Below are positions 50,801 through 61,845 of a stretch of 64,000 bases of DNA, one piece after another (within the stretch, counting starts at the first letter, position 1; every line of letters begins with the position of its first letter). Made by a program: the position numbers and the translations under genes. The notes beneath the pieces were generated by a model. That model was not told where the DNA came from, did no database searches, and worked only from the letters and a program-made list of their open reading frames with translations. Origin of the DNA: Steinernema hermaphroditum (taxonomy: Eukaryota > Nematoda > Chromadorea > Rhabditida > Steinernematidae); NCBI GenBank assembly GCA_030435675.1, contig CM059625.1:4216001-4280000 (forward strand). Reading direction: 5' to 3'.

Positions 50801-53800
50801 GGCATGACGGCTTTTTGTTGGAAATCACCTAGGAGCGAGCGAGTGGGACGAGACGGCGGAGCTCCTTTTCCATTCAAACGCGACGAGTCGGTCGGATTTG
50901 CTTCTTGCCATGAATAGCTGAATACCTTCATGTCACGGCTTATCTGTTTTTATGACGAAAATCAAGATGTCGCTTTTGGAATCATAATCGAAGTGGCTCA
51001 AGAGCCTTCTTAAACTTTCGTTCATACGCACTTGTCAGATTCAGCGTTCAGAATGTACTTGAAACGATATTTCAGATGCTTATGAGCCACGATTCATGTT
51101 AGGCCGTTGGTAACTTTCTTTAATCGGCCAGAGTCTAGACTTCTTTTGTAATAAGGTCGCACTAGATGAACCGTAAAGGGAAAATGGAATTTCAACAAAA
51201 CGAACCGTTTCTGAAAGCGAAGAAACGAAGCGTATCCTGCTAATTAATTAATTCTGATTCAACGACGCTCCGACGTCCCAATTGCATTCCTCTACGTTTT
51301 TCACGCTTATGAGTTTCGCGCTTGAAGGCGCATCTCGGATCTCCTGTGGCGTCAGTGGCGACCGCTTTATCAGCGTGAAGCGGAGCGCTTTTCTGCAGTT
51401 GCGACGATGCCGCAAGGGGCGACATGCAACTCCTCCGCTACTCGTCTCCTATCGCTGCTGTTGCGCGCGCGAGTGCAGAGGGCGGCAGGATGTCACTCGG
51501 CGATCAAAATGGCGCCGCCCCGCAACTTGTCACTTTCATATCCTGAGGACATTTGCGTTCGCCAAGGCCACCGCTCCGTTTTTGCTGATTCAGAGCGGCT
51601 CTTCTGGGTTGCAAGCATCTTCCGGTGTGTCGTACCCTATTAACTGACATTCCGCTTTGAAGCGCTTTTTCCGGGTCAGCTTAAGGGGTAATCCCTTAAT
51701 TCCATTAACCATCCTTGGTTGCGTCCCTTTTTTGGAACAATTAATTTTTTGCCTTCTCATGTCACACTTGTGGGCTCAATCTCATTTAGACTCGCCGCGC
51801 TCTCATACTTGGTGAAAAAAACGGCAATTTCATAAGCTGCAAAACATAACTAAATTGCTCTCTCTCTCTCCTCTCGAACCCATCCCTTTTCATTAGATCG
51901 CTTTTCGTCCTATGTGTCATATTGATGCTTACGTAGACGGCAATTACTGCCGTTCCGTCGAATTCCATCTTGTTTACCGTGCCTTCTTACCTTCACCCGA
52001 GAGAGAGAGAGTAGCGCTGATTTTACGCATATATAAGTAACTTTCGATAGGCGTTCTGAACGCAGCCTATAAATTTATGATTTATTACATGGAGACATGT
52101 GCATTTCTGGCGGAAATTAATATCGTCTAAGTGTGCCGTTAACGTAAACATCGCTTCAGGAGTTGAGCGGAAGGCCAGCATGCAAGACCTCCAGCAATAC
52201 CATCGGTATTATGAGCCCTCCGCTTCGGGTATTGCCGAGCAGAAGCTACGCAAATCGGCTACCTCTACGGGATTTCAGGTGAGCAGTGTCTTTGTATCAG
52301 GTAACTATTGTTCATGACTTTCTCAGGGCAATGCAATTGTGCCACCGGAAAACGGCCAACGACGACGTCGTCGTCTTCCGAAGCGGCCCGACGTCTGCGA
52401 CTGTAAGCGATTCCCCTTTTCGCAAACTTCATTCAAATCTCTCCGATTTCTCCGACTCAAATATCTCAAACTCTCCCACGTATATCCGCATCTCTGCGCG
52501 TCGGGGTTAGGGAGCGCCAGCGCGCTTACCCTCCGCGTAACTTTGATTAATTAGATTCCAACTGAGGCGTGCGTCAACATGATGAAGGCCCACTTCCTTT
52601 TGAATATGCATGCGTGTAGAGGACGTGTGTAAGGACGCAGCCTCTCGAAAGGACAAAATGAATAAGCCCGCCGGCGCTGAAAGCAAACTGGCCACCACCG
52701 CACAAAATAGCCAGCTAAAAGGTTTAATTTCGACCGAGCGGCGAAGGCTCTAATTACAGCCGAAACTCCCAGAGGACCATACACTTCTCAATGTTAATTC
52801 AACCCAAGCGCAATTTCGGAACTTTTTTATTCGCCCGCAAAATTGATTGTCGTACTCGCTTTACTCGCCTACTACGTATCCATCGGACTCTGAGGAATAT
52901 CGTCAATGAAGGCACTCAAAAATTCAGTAGCCCTACAAAGGGCACGCGCATTTTTGCACGAAATGCTGAAGCCGTGTTGCATTCCAAAGTGCCAAAAGAT
53001 GATTTGTGCCATTGCTCATGGCCCGCGGCCACTTTTGACGGGTATGACGCGTCCAGAGTGACGCAGTCGATCCGGTGGGAGTTGGAAAAAGGAACGCAAG
53101 AAGCGATCCCGATTTTTTGCACTTCTTACATCGCCGGTATCCGGATGGCCCATTCAGGCGGAAGGGCATCCACATCGTCAACGCCCCAAAAACAGCTAAC
53201 TGAAATCTATAGGGGATTCGTAGGCATAATTACGGAATTCCAGGCTGTTCCACTATCGTTAACGCAGCATCATAACATCAATAATTCAGCAATGAAGCAT
53301 TCAGATGGAACGAAAACTTCGTACTCGACATGAAGCTTTTTGGCTTGCCTACGCAAAAAAAGTCAATCACAGAGAGGGCATTAAGAATTAACAGCACAGC
53401 TATTAAGAGGTCCGCGATTGGCATGACAAACGATTGGTAACAAATCTAGCAGCATGGTTGGAAAAAACAAAAAACATAAAAACATAAGTTACTGCGCAGT
53501 TCCGTGTCTTAATAGCAGACAATCTGCTTTATATAAATTTGCGTTCAACACCAGGAGTAGGGCTGGTGTTAAATCTATCTTTTGCTCAGACCGAAGTTCA
53601 AACTAGCATGTTGAACATGTACTGCTATGATGGTAGCCATTAGAGACCCCCAGAGATACAGAGAATCGGTCAGAAGGGTTCGGATCCACATGCAGACTTT
53701 TGTGTTCCTATCCACCTGCGAACTGATCCTCCTAACTGATACCGACTTCCAGTGACAAAAGCAAAGAGATTTCGACTAAGAATCAACGACTACGATGATC

Positions 53801-56800
53801 TCACTTAATTACAGACAACAGAAGAGCGCAGGCGATATTTTCCGAAAGAGGAGAAGGAGGGAAGTGACATGGTTTTGGCGAACATTGATCTGCGAGTTAC
53901 GATTCAAAGGTCATTAACGGATAACAACGGTGCAATCGAAGATTGTCATTCCTACACATAGGTGGAAAGTTCACCCTATAGAGGTTAAACAATAAGGTAT
54001 ATCTGAACGTACGTCGTTGGAAATCGACTGCCTATAAGGCTGAGGTTGACTAAAAGCATTATGACTACTACGACTACGAAAATTCTTGATTAAAATGTAG
54101 TTTGCAGACAAAAACAAATGTACTGTAACTTAGATTTTTCGTGCACAGTCGAAGTTACTGTATGCATTTCTTATTGCAGCCACTCGCCTTCCAATGTCTT
54201 TCTCCTGCTACGACCAATCCAACGCGATCACATTTGACGAAGCCGAACGAATCTGGATGGCGCAAAGCATCGAGCAATTCCGGCGCGAACAAGCAGCCGC
54301 GGCCGCTTACGAAGAATTGGAGAAAAGGTGAGCGGCCAAAAAAACAAGCCACCAACTTTGCAGTCACTGGAAATTATGGCCCCAACGAATTTTGTTTTGC
54401 GCATCGAACGCGCTTTCGTAAACAGCATTGAGCGTTCCGCCCTCGAAGACGCTCAGGACGTGTTCTCCTTTCAAATTAGTTTCCGGAAACTTGTTATGGC
54501 TGAGCATGTTTCAGTCCTGGAATTCGTAATGCCCGTTTTAGATTCGAATTTGTGTTTTCTCCAAAAGCTGCACGACGACTTCTTCCTCGTCCATATAACG
54601 TGATTCCGCTTTCAGTGGAGCTGACCTGTACGCTCGGCCGCAGGACCTCTTCCTCGGTCATCCCAGAGAACCGCTCGGCGTATCGGCAGCGCGTCTCGCG
54701 CTGCAGACGCCTCGCAACGACGGCGTCCTTAACCTCAACCAACCAATGTGGAATGAGAAGAAAGAAAGCAATTTGCAGTGTTCATTAAATGGCCCGGCCG
54801 ATCTGAATGCCCCAAGGCACGTTAATAAGCCGGCTGCTACTACTGGGTCTGCTGGGTTGGCCCCGTCGGCCTCCTCGTCCTCTTCAAGGCCAACTAAACA
54901 GCCCGAGAAGGGCGACGGAGAAGGAGCGTCGGAGAAGTGTGCGACGATTAGTGTACCAGTTGAACAATCACCTCGAGCAGCTTCTCCTCGAGCGAACGTC
55001 GACGCCTTTGCAAAGATGTCCTCCGGCGTCGACACTTCTCAAAGGCAAGTGGCCACTCGTATCCGGCGCTTATCATATTAGGGCCATGCAACGCTGAGCA
55101 CTACAGGACTCAGCGGGTGGGGACGCTTTTGGAAGCGGCGGACTTAATTAAAATCGTTTAACTTGTTTACGTTTGCGAAACGAACGTCGCCGTTCGGTGA
55201 CTACGCAAACGGCTGGAGTTACTGCTATATCAAGAAAACAATCAAATTGGTTTTTCGATTTTTGGACGTTTAGAGCTATATCGGCTACGGGCGATTTGCG
55301 CGTGTGACTGGCTGCCAGGAGTCCCGGCCGGTAGCTGGCCGTCTTAATTTCGCGACTTATCTTGAGCGCTTTCAGGATGCCCGTTCGTAACGACGCATCA
55401 CTCGACGGTGGGGCCTATTGCGACTTCGATTCGCCGATTTCGCCTCCTAATAGTAAGTGTTGTTATGTTAGTCTTAGCCGGAAATCTATTATGCGCCACT
55501 TCGTCTGTACCATATACATTTGAGTACCACCTTCCCGAAAGGTGGAAGTATGTAGTAGCGGAAGTTGACGATATATTTGGAAGTGATAAGTGGTGAGGAG
55601 CGAAAGGGTTTTGCTAGTCTTCTGTCTAGGTCTAGTATTATTAGACAGCGTGGAACTTTCTGAAGTGTTTGGTGAAAACTGCGGAAATGGGTTAGACATG
55701 TGAGCCTTGGTAATTTGAGATTAATGATTTAAGTGATGAATTTTACAATTCGCAGAGTTTATAGGTGGAAATGACATTGAAACTTCATGTTTGAGTGTGT
55801 TTTGGTGAAATGCTAAAATATGTATATGGACCACAATATCGTGGGCCATTTTTTGGATAAACGACTCTGTTATCACGGTTCTTCAAATCCTTTCCACTAC
55901 CTTGTTCTTTGGATGACTGACTGTGGTCCTCTCTCTCATAAGTGCCCTGGAGCTAATACGTCATAACCTCAATGTACTTCTCCTTTAAAGTTTTTATTTC
56001 TTAACGGTTCACCTTTTTAAGAACTAGTTCACCACAAAGGAGTTTTCATAGGTCACAAGCGCAATAAACTCATTCATAAATTTGTATTTATATGCTAGAA
56101 CTTCTACAATGTCCAACCTATTTAATGTGGGCGCATGTAATTAGTTCCGCACGCCAAATGTCGCGGCTTGTCGGTGGCACAAAAAAAAAGATTGTTTTCG
56201 GCGCAGTTAGTCAAGAACAACGGCCATTTCTCGCCTGTGCTATGCGCATTAATACTACGCCAAAAAGGGCGAACGCAATCGATGCGCAGATTTCCGGCGT
56301 TCCTCCACTTTTTGACCGCAACACTTGAAGCTTCGCAAATTGTGCTTCCTTTTGTTGATAGACAGTTGGCTGCGTGATGTTCCCCTCTCCTTCGCTGTGA
56401 ATGTATGGTCCCATGTGCTGTTAATGGCTGTGAACTAGTTACCACCATTCGTCAAGAGGTTTCATGGCATAAACGAAGTGCTTCACTCGCATAACACTTG
56501 AAACATCTGTTTGTCTCCCAGCAAAACTCCAAAGCATATTAGGACATATGCGCAGCGGTTATGGGAGGCAGCCGCGCTTGGAGATGGCCCAATTTTCAAG
56601 GACCATGTGTTCGCTCGTTAGCCCTTAATTCGTCTGTCTATCGATCCGCTGCTCCTCAGACTGGAGCCGCCTGCTGGAGGGACAGAACGAGGCCGAAACC
56701 TCCCGGACGAAAGGCAAGAGTGGCCATCGACCAAAGGGAGAAGACAAGCCTTTAGGCGACAACGCCGCGCGGACGATTAGATTTCCTACTATCTCGCATC

Positions 56801-59344
56801 ACTTATTGATCCGCGTCGATGATGCCAACTGACGTCCTAGGGCCATAGTCGCTCCTCTTCTTTCTCCACAGTGGTGCTTATTTGGGCACCGCTTCAGTTT
56901 TTGTCCACCAAAAATATGCATGTGCTCTCGGAGGAGTGGTGCTCATAGTGGAAGCTCTGGCGGCGCGTTGCTTCTATATGTTGTTTGTTGCCGAAAATCC
57001 TTTGGTTTCCTCTTCGACTATTTTGCCTCTCCTTGATTACTTGCGTAGGCCGTGTTTTGCTTTAGAAGGTTTTCGATTAAAAAGGCTCTTTTTTCAATCT
57101 GCTTAATGTCAGCCAAGTGTTATCGGATCGCTTCCTCTTTCGAAAATCATCCAAACAAAGACTCTATGGATCTCTGTCTTCCTCGACCATTTCCAGCCGT
57201 TCCGGCGAGCTCACGCGCTAGATTATGACATCGTCCTCGACTGATTAATTAACCCCGTCAGCAGACGTTCCCTAGCTGCCCTCAGGACGCACACATTTGA
57301 ATTTCATTTAGTTTCAGTCTTGCCTTCGCCAGCCAGAGGCCATCGACGTCTGCCGCCACTCCCGATCAAATCATCATCGGCCGCTCTTCTCTCAAACTTG
57401 GGTCGACCGTTCCAAGCGCACTTTGCCATGCCCACACCTCCGAGCATTCATACCACCGGAGCGCCGGCGAACGGAGCAGCCGCGAGGTCGTCGAGCGGCG
57501 GCGGCGGAGGAGGTGGAACGCAGCTCTGCTTCGGGATGGAAACTTCGGCGATGTTCAAGTCGACCGGGGGAATGGAAGACAGCTACTACGAGGAAGATGG
57601 GTTGAATGGGAATCAACATATTACAACTATTCGACGTATGTTTATCCTTGCTGTTCAGGAATTTTTGCCCCCAAAAGAATGACATCTTTTATTCATTTAT
57701 CCACAAAAAAATGCCACCCATTTCGCGATGACTGATAGCTTTCCATGCATTAAACTTTAATATTCCGCACCATTATCATATATTCAGAAGAAAAACGACT
57801 TATAACCTCATATCCAACAACAATGCACTATTCCAGAAACGTCGTTTTTCGCGCAAGACGACAGCTCCGGTGTGTCCAGCTGCTGCACGGGCTCTGAGCA
57901 CCTCAACCCAACGCATCGCGTTCAGTCGACGTTCATCCCTCGTCACGACGACGAAGTGCTTCTTGAGATCGGCGATGCCGTGCATGTGGAACGCGAAAGC
58001 GAAGACCACTGGTGCTACGGTACGAACCTCCGAACGCACCAGCATGGAATCTTCCCGTCCGCCCACGTCTGTGAGATCGACATCGTCGACGAAATCTGCA
58101 TGGGTGCGTTGCCGTCCAATGCGACAAGTGAGTGAAAACCATTCCCTTTCTTCACGAACTTTTTGCCATCCTCCAGAGATGCTCACCGACGAACGCGACA
58201 CATTCTATTTAACAATGCTGGCATCGATCGAAGTGGCCCATCACAAGGGCAACGATGTTCTTGTCCAGGCCATGAATAAGGTAGTGAAATGCGCTTTGAA
58301 TTGAGTTCGTTTTTTTAGGTTCTCACAATGTATCAGAACAAGGAAGAAATCATTGTTCCTCAAACGGTGTTGATGGAAATTAGTTTCCGCGGAATCCATA
58401 TCATAGACAAGAGAAAAAAGAATGTAAGGATGCATGCGACAACAACAAGTGTCTGACAATTGTGATGTTTAGTTCTTCCGGGTACCCACTTTCGATTTCT
58501 TCTATAGTCTTCAAAACATCTCATTCTGCGGAGCACATCCCAAGCAGCTCAGGTAAGTCCATCATGAAATCTTAACAGACCCCTTGCCATACAATCTCAT
58601 AACAGAAACCAGAAATTGTTGATAAAACTGGGTAAAAACGATATCTAAATAGAAGTCTAACGAGTTATTGCTCAGCGTTTTGAATCTGAGACTCATCTGA
58701 GAGTCAGGTTGGAATGTCAATACAGGAACAGCTCGGGCATCCGGCTAGCGAAGCAGTTCCTAACCGATGTGCTTTGACGTCGCCCGCTGTGCTGCCTTCG
58801 TTTCCTTTGTTCGACTTTTACCGTATGAATATTTTCTAAAACGACTTTTTAGTCTTGCCTTTTTGAACCATCCTATATACTGAATCTCTATCAAACTCAT
58901 AGACAAATTGTGGTCGTCCTTGCCGCCCTCTCTCTTCTATTCGGTTAGGACGGGTTTTTATAGTTGTTTTATGTGGGTACAGTTTGGACTCAGCCTTGAG
59001 TACATAAAGTTCGTCAACACAATCACCAAGAGCAACTGTCACCTCATCCTTGTCGCATGTCTTTTCTTTGACCTCATACTGACATATGCCCTTCACAGAT
59101 GCTCTCTTATAATCATCGTTACAGATACTTCGGCTTCATAACAAAGCACCCTCTGCTTCCGCGTTTCGCGTGCCACGTTTTCCTGTCGAACGAATCGACG
59201 CAAGCAATCGTAGAATCAATCGGGTACGTCAAAGCATCGTCGTTGTAAGCAAATAATCCGCTTTGTTCTAGGCGAGCCTTTAAGCGGTCATACGACGAGT
59301 ACATGGCCTTCGCTCACCCCACCGAAGACATTTACATCGAGTAA
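44880..59344 (+). CDS. jip-1: JNK-interacting protein 1 (JIP-1) scaffold, 1148 aa
   Basis: Eighteen exons join in phase: 44880-44978, 45089-45292, 46285-46593, 46644-46903, 47798-47944, 49440-49948, 52160-52278, 52327-52402, 54180-54327, 54616-55044, 55376-55452, 57318-57635, 57837-58127, 58177-58280, 58319-58423, 58473-58552, 59125-59223 and 59272-59344. JIP-1 tethers JNK-pathway kinases and is cargo adaptor for kinesin-1. The order fits: acidic N-terminus ([14 protein letters not shown]), a JNK-docking-like [10 protein letters not shown] (about 566-574), a proline motif RRLPPLPIK (802-810), an SH3 domain (about 924-983, [16 protein letters not shown]), a PTB domain (about 997-1140) and the C-terminus PTEDIYIE, nearly the kinesin-light-chain-binding YTCPTEDIYLE end of mammalian JIP1. 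The ATG follows TTCTTGTAG, a likely trans-splice site. Intron 10 starts with GC, not GT. Exons 3 and 4 each carry a CWSAP motif. The SH3-PTB end is certain; N-terminal exons rest on phase and composition. Confidence 0.94.
45293..49439 (+). other. jip-1 introns 2 to 5
   Basis: The larger introns 45293-46284, 46904-47797 and 47945-49439 contain no further exon I can support. A 21-bp exact repeat (GTGCCGCCTTCCTCGGCTCTT) occurs at 45414-45434 and 45718-45738. The rest is AT-rich intronic sequence. Intron 3 (46594-46643) is only 50 bp. Confidence 0.6.
49949..52159 (+). other. jip-1 intron 6
   Basis: This 2.2 kb intron contains a coding-like antisense frame at about 50286-50514, a GC-rich patch at 51280-51640 open in several frames, a pure CT run near 51858 and a GA run near 52001 (mirror dinucleotide tracts about 140 bp apart). 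Confidence 0.55.
50286..50514 (-). other. Coding-like antisense frame inside jip-1 intron 6
   Basis: After a clean TTCCTTTAACCTCAG acceptor (minus strand) a frame of about 76 codons reads through [34 protein letters not shown] and [15 protein letters not shown] to a stop. Composition is protein-like and the plus strand is closed there. It contains RVRF, a match to the PP1-docking RVxF pattern. No flanking exon was found, so it may be a nested gene's terminal exon, a retrocopy fragment or chance. Confidence 0.3.
52403..54179 (+). other. jip-1 intron 8 with a long ORF
   Basis: An uninterrupted 180-codon ATG frame (52791-53333) lies here, beginning [14 protein letters not shown] and ending GTKTSYST. 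Parts of the opposite strand are open as well. I see no domain. It does not join neighbouring jip-1 exons in phase without stops, so it is more likely a decayed mobile element or intronic ORF than a jip-1 exon. The rest of the intron is AT-rich. Confidence 0.4.
55045..55375 (+). other. GC-AG intron of jip-1 (intron 10)
   Basis: The donor reads AAAG/GCAAGT, the consensus of the rare GC-AG class, and the acceptor is CTTTCAG. Only this donor gives phase 2, which the next exon ([10 protein letters not shown]) and the exon after it (ending in RRLPPLPIK) require. The nearby GTGGCC donor runs into a stop; GTATCC stays open but yields a different frame lacking the proline motif. Confidence 0.75.
55453..57317 (+). 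other. jip-1 intron 11
   Basis: 1.9 kb without a supportable exon. It is AT-rich to about 56550, then more balanced. Short open frames at 56561-56755 and 56882-57106 show no domain and are not in phase with both neighbours. Confidence 0.55.
58553..59124 (+). other. jip-1 intron 16
   Basis: 572 bp between two PTB exons. It contains no exon. An 86-codon antisense frame (58836-59096) has no recognisable domain. Confidence 0.6.
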
Positions 59345-61842
59345 GACAATCAACAACGGCGACCAATCGAAACAAACAAAACGTTAATGCCGATACGAGT
59401 ATCTCCTCTGTGTTTTGATTCTTATCTGATCTTTGTCATAATGAATGACCGCGACACCATCATTCAAGAGGAGTGTTGTACATTGAAATAAAATCTGCTC
59501 TTTCATAGAGCTCAAAAACCGTCAAAGTGCCAGCTTTTACAGTGCGGTCATGACCCTATGAGTAGTTTCGACTGAATAATGGTCTGCAGAGTGATGTTCG
59601 CTGTATATGACGGAATTGAAGAGGTCTTCGTTTAGATTTTCTGTTTTCATTGCAATAGCATTATCGCATACAGGGAGCTTCTTTCACGATTACAAGTACA
59701 AGGAGCGTTCGAAATGAGCAACACACTTCATAGCGGATCCGCTCACTGCCACTGTACCTTGGAGACCGATAGATACTTCGCCCTTAGCGCCAAGAAGGTG
59801 CGCAGCCGCGTTTACTTGCATAAAACAACATAACAAGCGATACCCGAACGAATCAAACAGAAGATTTTCCTGGGGCACCGCTTGCTGTCTCATACCTGCT
59901 TATGTTTGCAATTTTTGGGCCGCCAGGTAATATCAAATATCAGCACTTAGAAAGGAGTATGCCAGTGCAATTGTCCAACTACTGCCAACTCTTTTTGCAC
60001 TTGTAAACGGCACAAAGGTAGCACGCGAAACCATATTAGTTGCTCGAGAATAGAGTGCTACCGTATACCACTCCTGTGGTTGCAGGGTAGTGCAGCAGTG
60101 ACCTGTACGTCAGGCTATGTTGACCGATAGTAACATTCCTGTGTTTAACGCCAACTGCTGCACTTGTTTTTCGTATGATGCGATCAGAAAGTGTAAAGAC
60201 TAGTTCGGAGCGTTGGTTTAAAGATCGCACGAATGCTTTTCAAAAGTGCTGTTCTGAATATGATTCTAGAAAATGGGGATTGAACTAAACGTCATTTGGA
60301 AAGAAGATCTTACTAAGGCACGTTGGTTAAGTACTACAGCTGCACATAAAATATACAAGAACATCACAGGCTTATTATGTTGATGGGACATTTTTTATCG
60401 TTCTTCGAAATTGTTCTTCGTCTGCCACTGGATAGAGATGCATAGAGATGCCATATGCGCGCTCTTTGTTGTTGACAAAGATCAACACAGTGAATTTTGA
60501 CGGAAGATTTCTGCAATTGTTTATCATGAAACTCTCAGCTGCAAGGCCCTCTTTGAGGCGATGTGCTCGCCAAATGCAAAATTAGTCATCTTTTTCTTTC
60601 ACTGCTGAGTACACTGCTCACTTTATCTGATTCATACAAACCTATAACCGCGTAAAATTTGTTCGAAAAAGGCCCTTAATGATAGAAGACAACAAACTTA
60701 ATAACACGTACTCAAAAACAAGTATGAGCAATTACCGTACTTAATGGATCTCGTTACAGACCTCACTGTTATTGCGCCAAAATGACGACTGACGGTGATC
60801 TACGGTGGTCAATCTGTTGAAAGAGCGAAGCGCATCACTTCAAGGTTGTTTTTCGAGTGCGCATGATTATAAATGCTACTGCGCGCGATGCGACTACACA
60901 GCCACATACGCTAACTTTCATCGGTCGTATATGGAAGTCGAGCAAAAAAATCAATTGCGTTTACACTTGTTCTCGTTGTTAACGACAGATTTTAGACGAT
61001 CGGCCCTATTGGAAAATTCCCCCACATGCGCTTCCACTGCCCAGATCTGCACGGGAATCGCGGACGGTAGTGAGTACAATCCTAAATATGGGTTCCGTCT
61101 TCAAGTGTGCTTCGCGCTCAACGCCCGATCGGAGCCAGTACGATCAAACTACGCACAATGAGCAGGTAGGTGGGCCACCAGGGGGTGTACCGGGTTCTGT
61201 AAGCCCTTAGCTAGCAGACAATTGACGCCTTTTGGACAGATTATCGCACAAAACGAATCCTTATGTCGAACGGATTGTCAGAAAGTGAATGCGCCAACGA
61301 TAAAAACGCGACGATAAGCGAGCAGCAAGCAAGCAAGTAGACGATGAGTTACTCTGTTTTGGGTGCTCGAAGAACCCGGTTAAGCTGCTCCTAAGAGGAA
61401 AGTACCCTATTTAATTAAAAAGCGGGGCCAAAGAGTGTGGAGTTCGATATGCAGTTGCGAGAGGCTGCGAAGCTGGCGGTCGCACAAAACGATAAACAAT
61501 TTGCTCCACACCAAGCTGCGCTTGCTTTTGTTGCGTCCGTGCTTTTTCGACGGCCCCCGTTTTTTTTGCCCGCTGATGAGTGATGATGAGTCCGCTGATG
61601 AGTGAGCACGATGAGATCATCGACGTTTCTCGCCTCACGAGGCAAGTCCAACGGATCAAATCCCGCCTCGGTCGGCGATGACGCCGATCGCGTGCCGATA
61701 GACGGTTTCCGCGAGAACGCCACAATTGCCAAGGAAGTCCGACCCGGCTGATCGCCGATCTCCCGCTTGCTTTTTTTCTCTTTTCTTGTACTACGGGAAC
61801 GCCGACCGCTATGTTGTAACTGTTTCGTTTCAGGGTGTCGGC
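59345..61842. other. Intergenic between jip-1 and the ABC transporter
   Basis: The segment holds the jip-1 3' UTR and the promoter of the downstream gene. A 118-codon plus frame at 60805-61161 starts with GTG and shows no domain. Frames at 61411-61902 on the minus strand are antisense to the first transporter exon. At 2.5 kb the spacing is too large for a typical nematode operon. Confidence 0.55.
59487..59492 (+). terminator. Polyadenylation signal AATAAA of jip-1
   Basis: AATAAA 143 nt past the jip-1 stop codon, the first such hexamer downstream on this strand. Confidence 0.55.
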
Positions 61843-61845
61843 ATG
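61834..61845 (+). promoter_or_regulatory. Likely trans-splice acceptor and start of the ABC gene
   Basis: GTTTCGTTTCAG ends at 61833 and the first ATG follows nine bases later (61843). The frame stays open further upstream, but the acceptor and ATG context favour this start. Confidence 0.55.

Noticed and set aside
60805..61161. 118-codon ORF with a CARC motif suggesting a zinc finger
   Set aside because: GTG start, histidine spacing does not fit C2H2 or other finger types, and no splice context.
61570..61620. CTGATGAGT repeats resembling a hammerhead ribozyme core
   Set aside because: The required CGAAA after stem II and the flanking stems are absent; it is a short GATGAG-type simple repeat.
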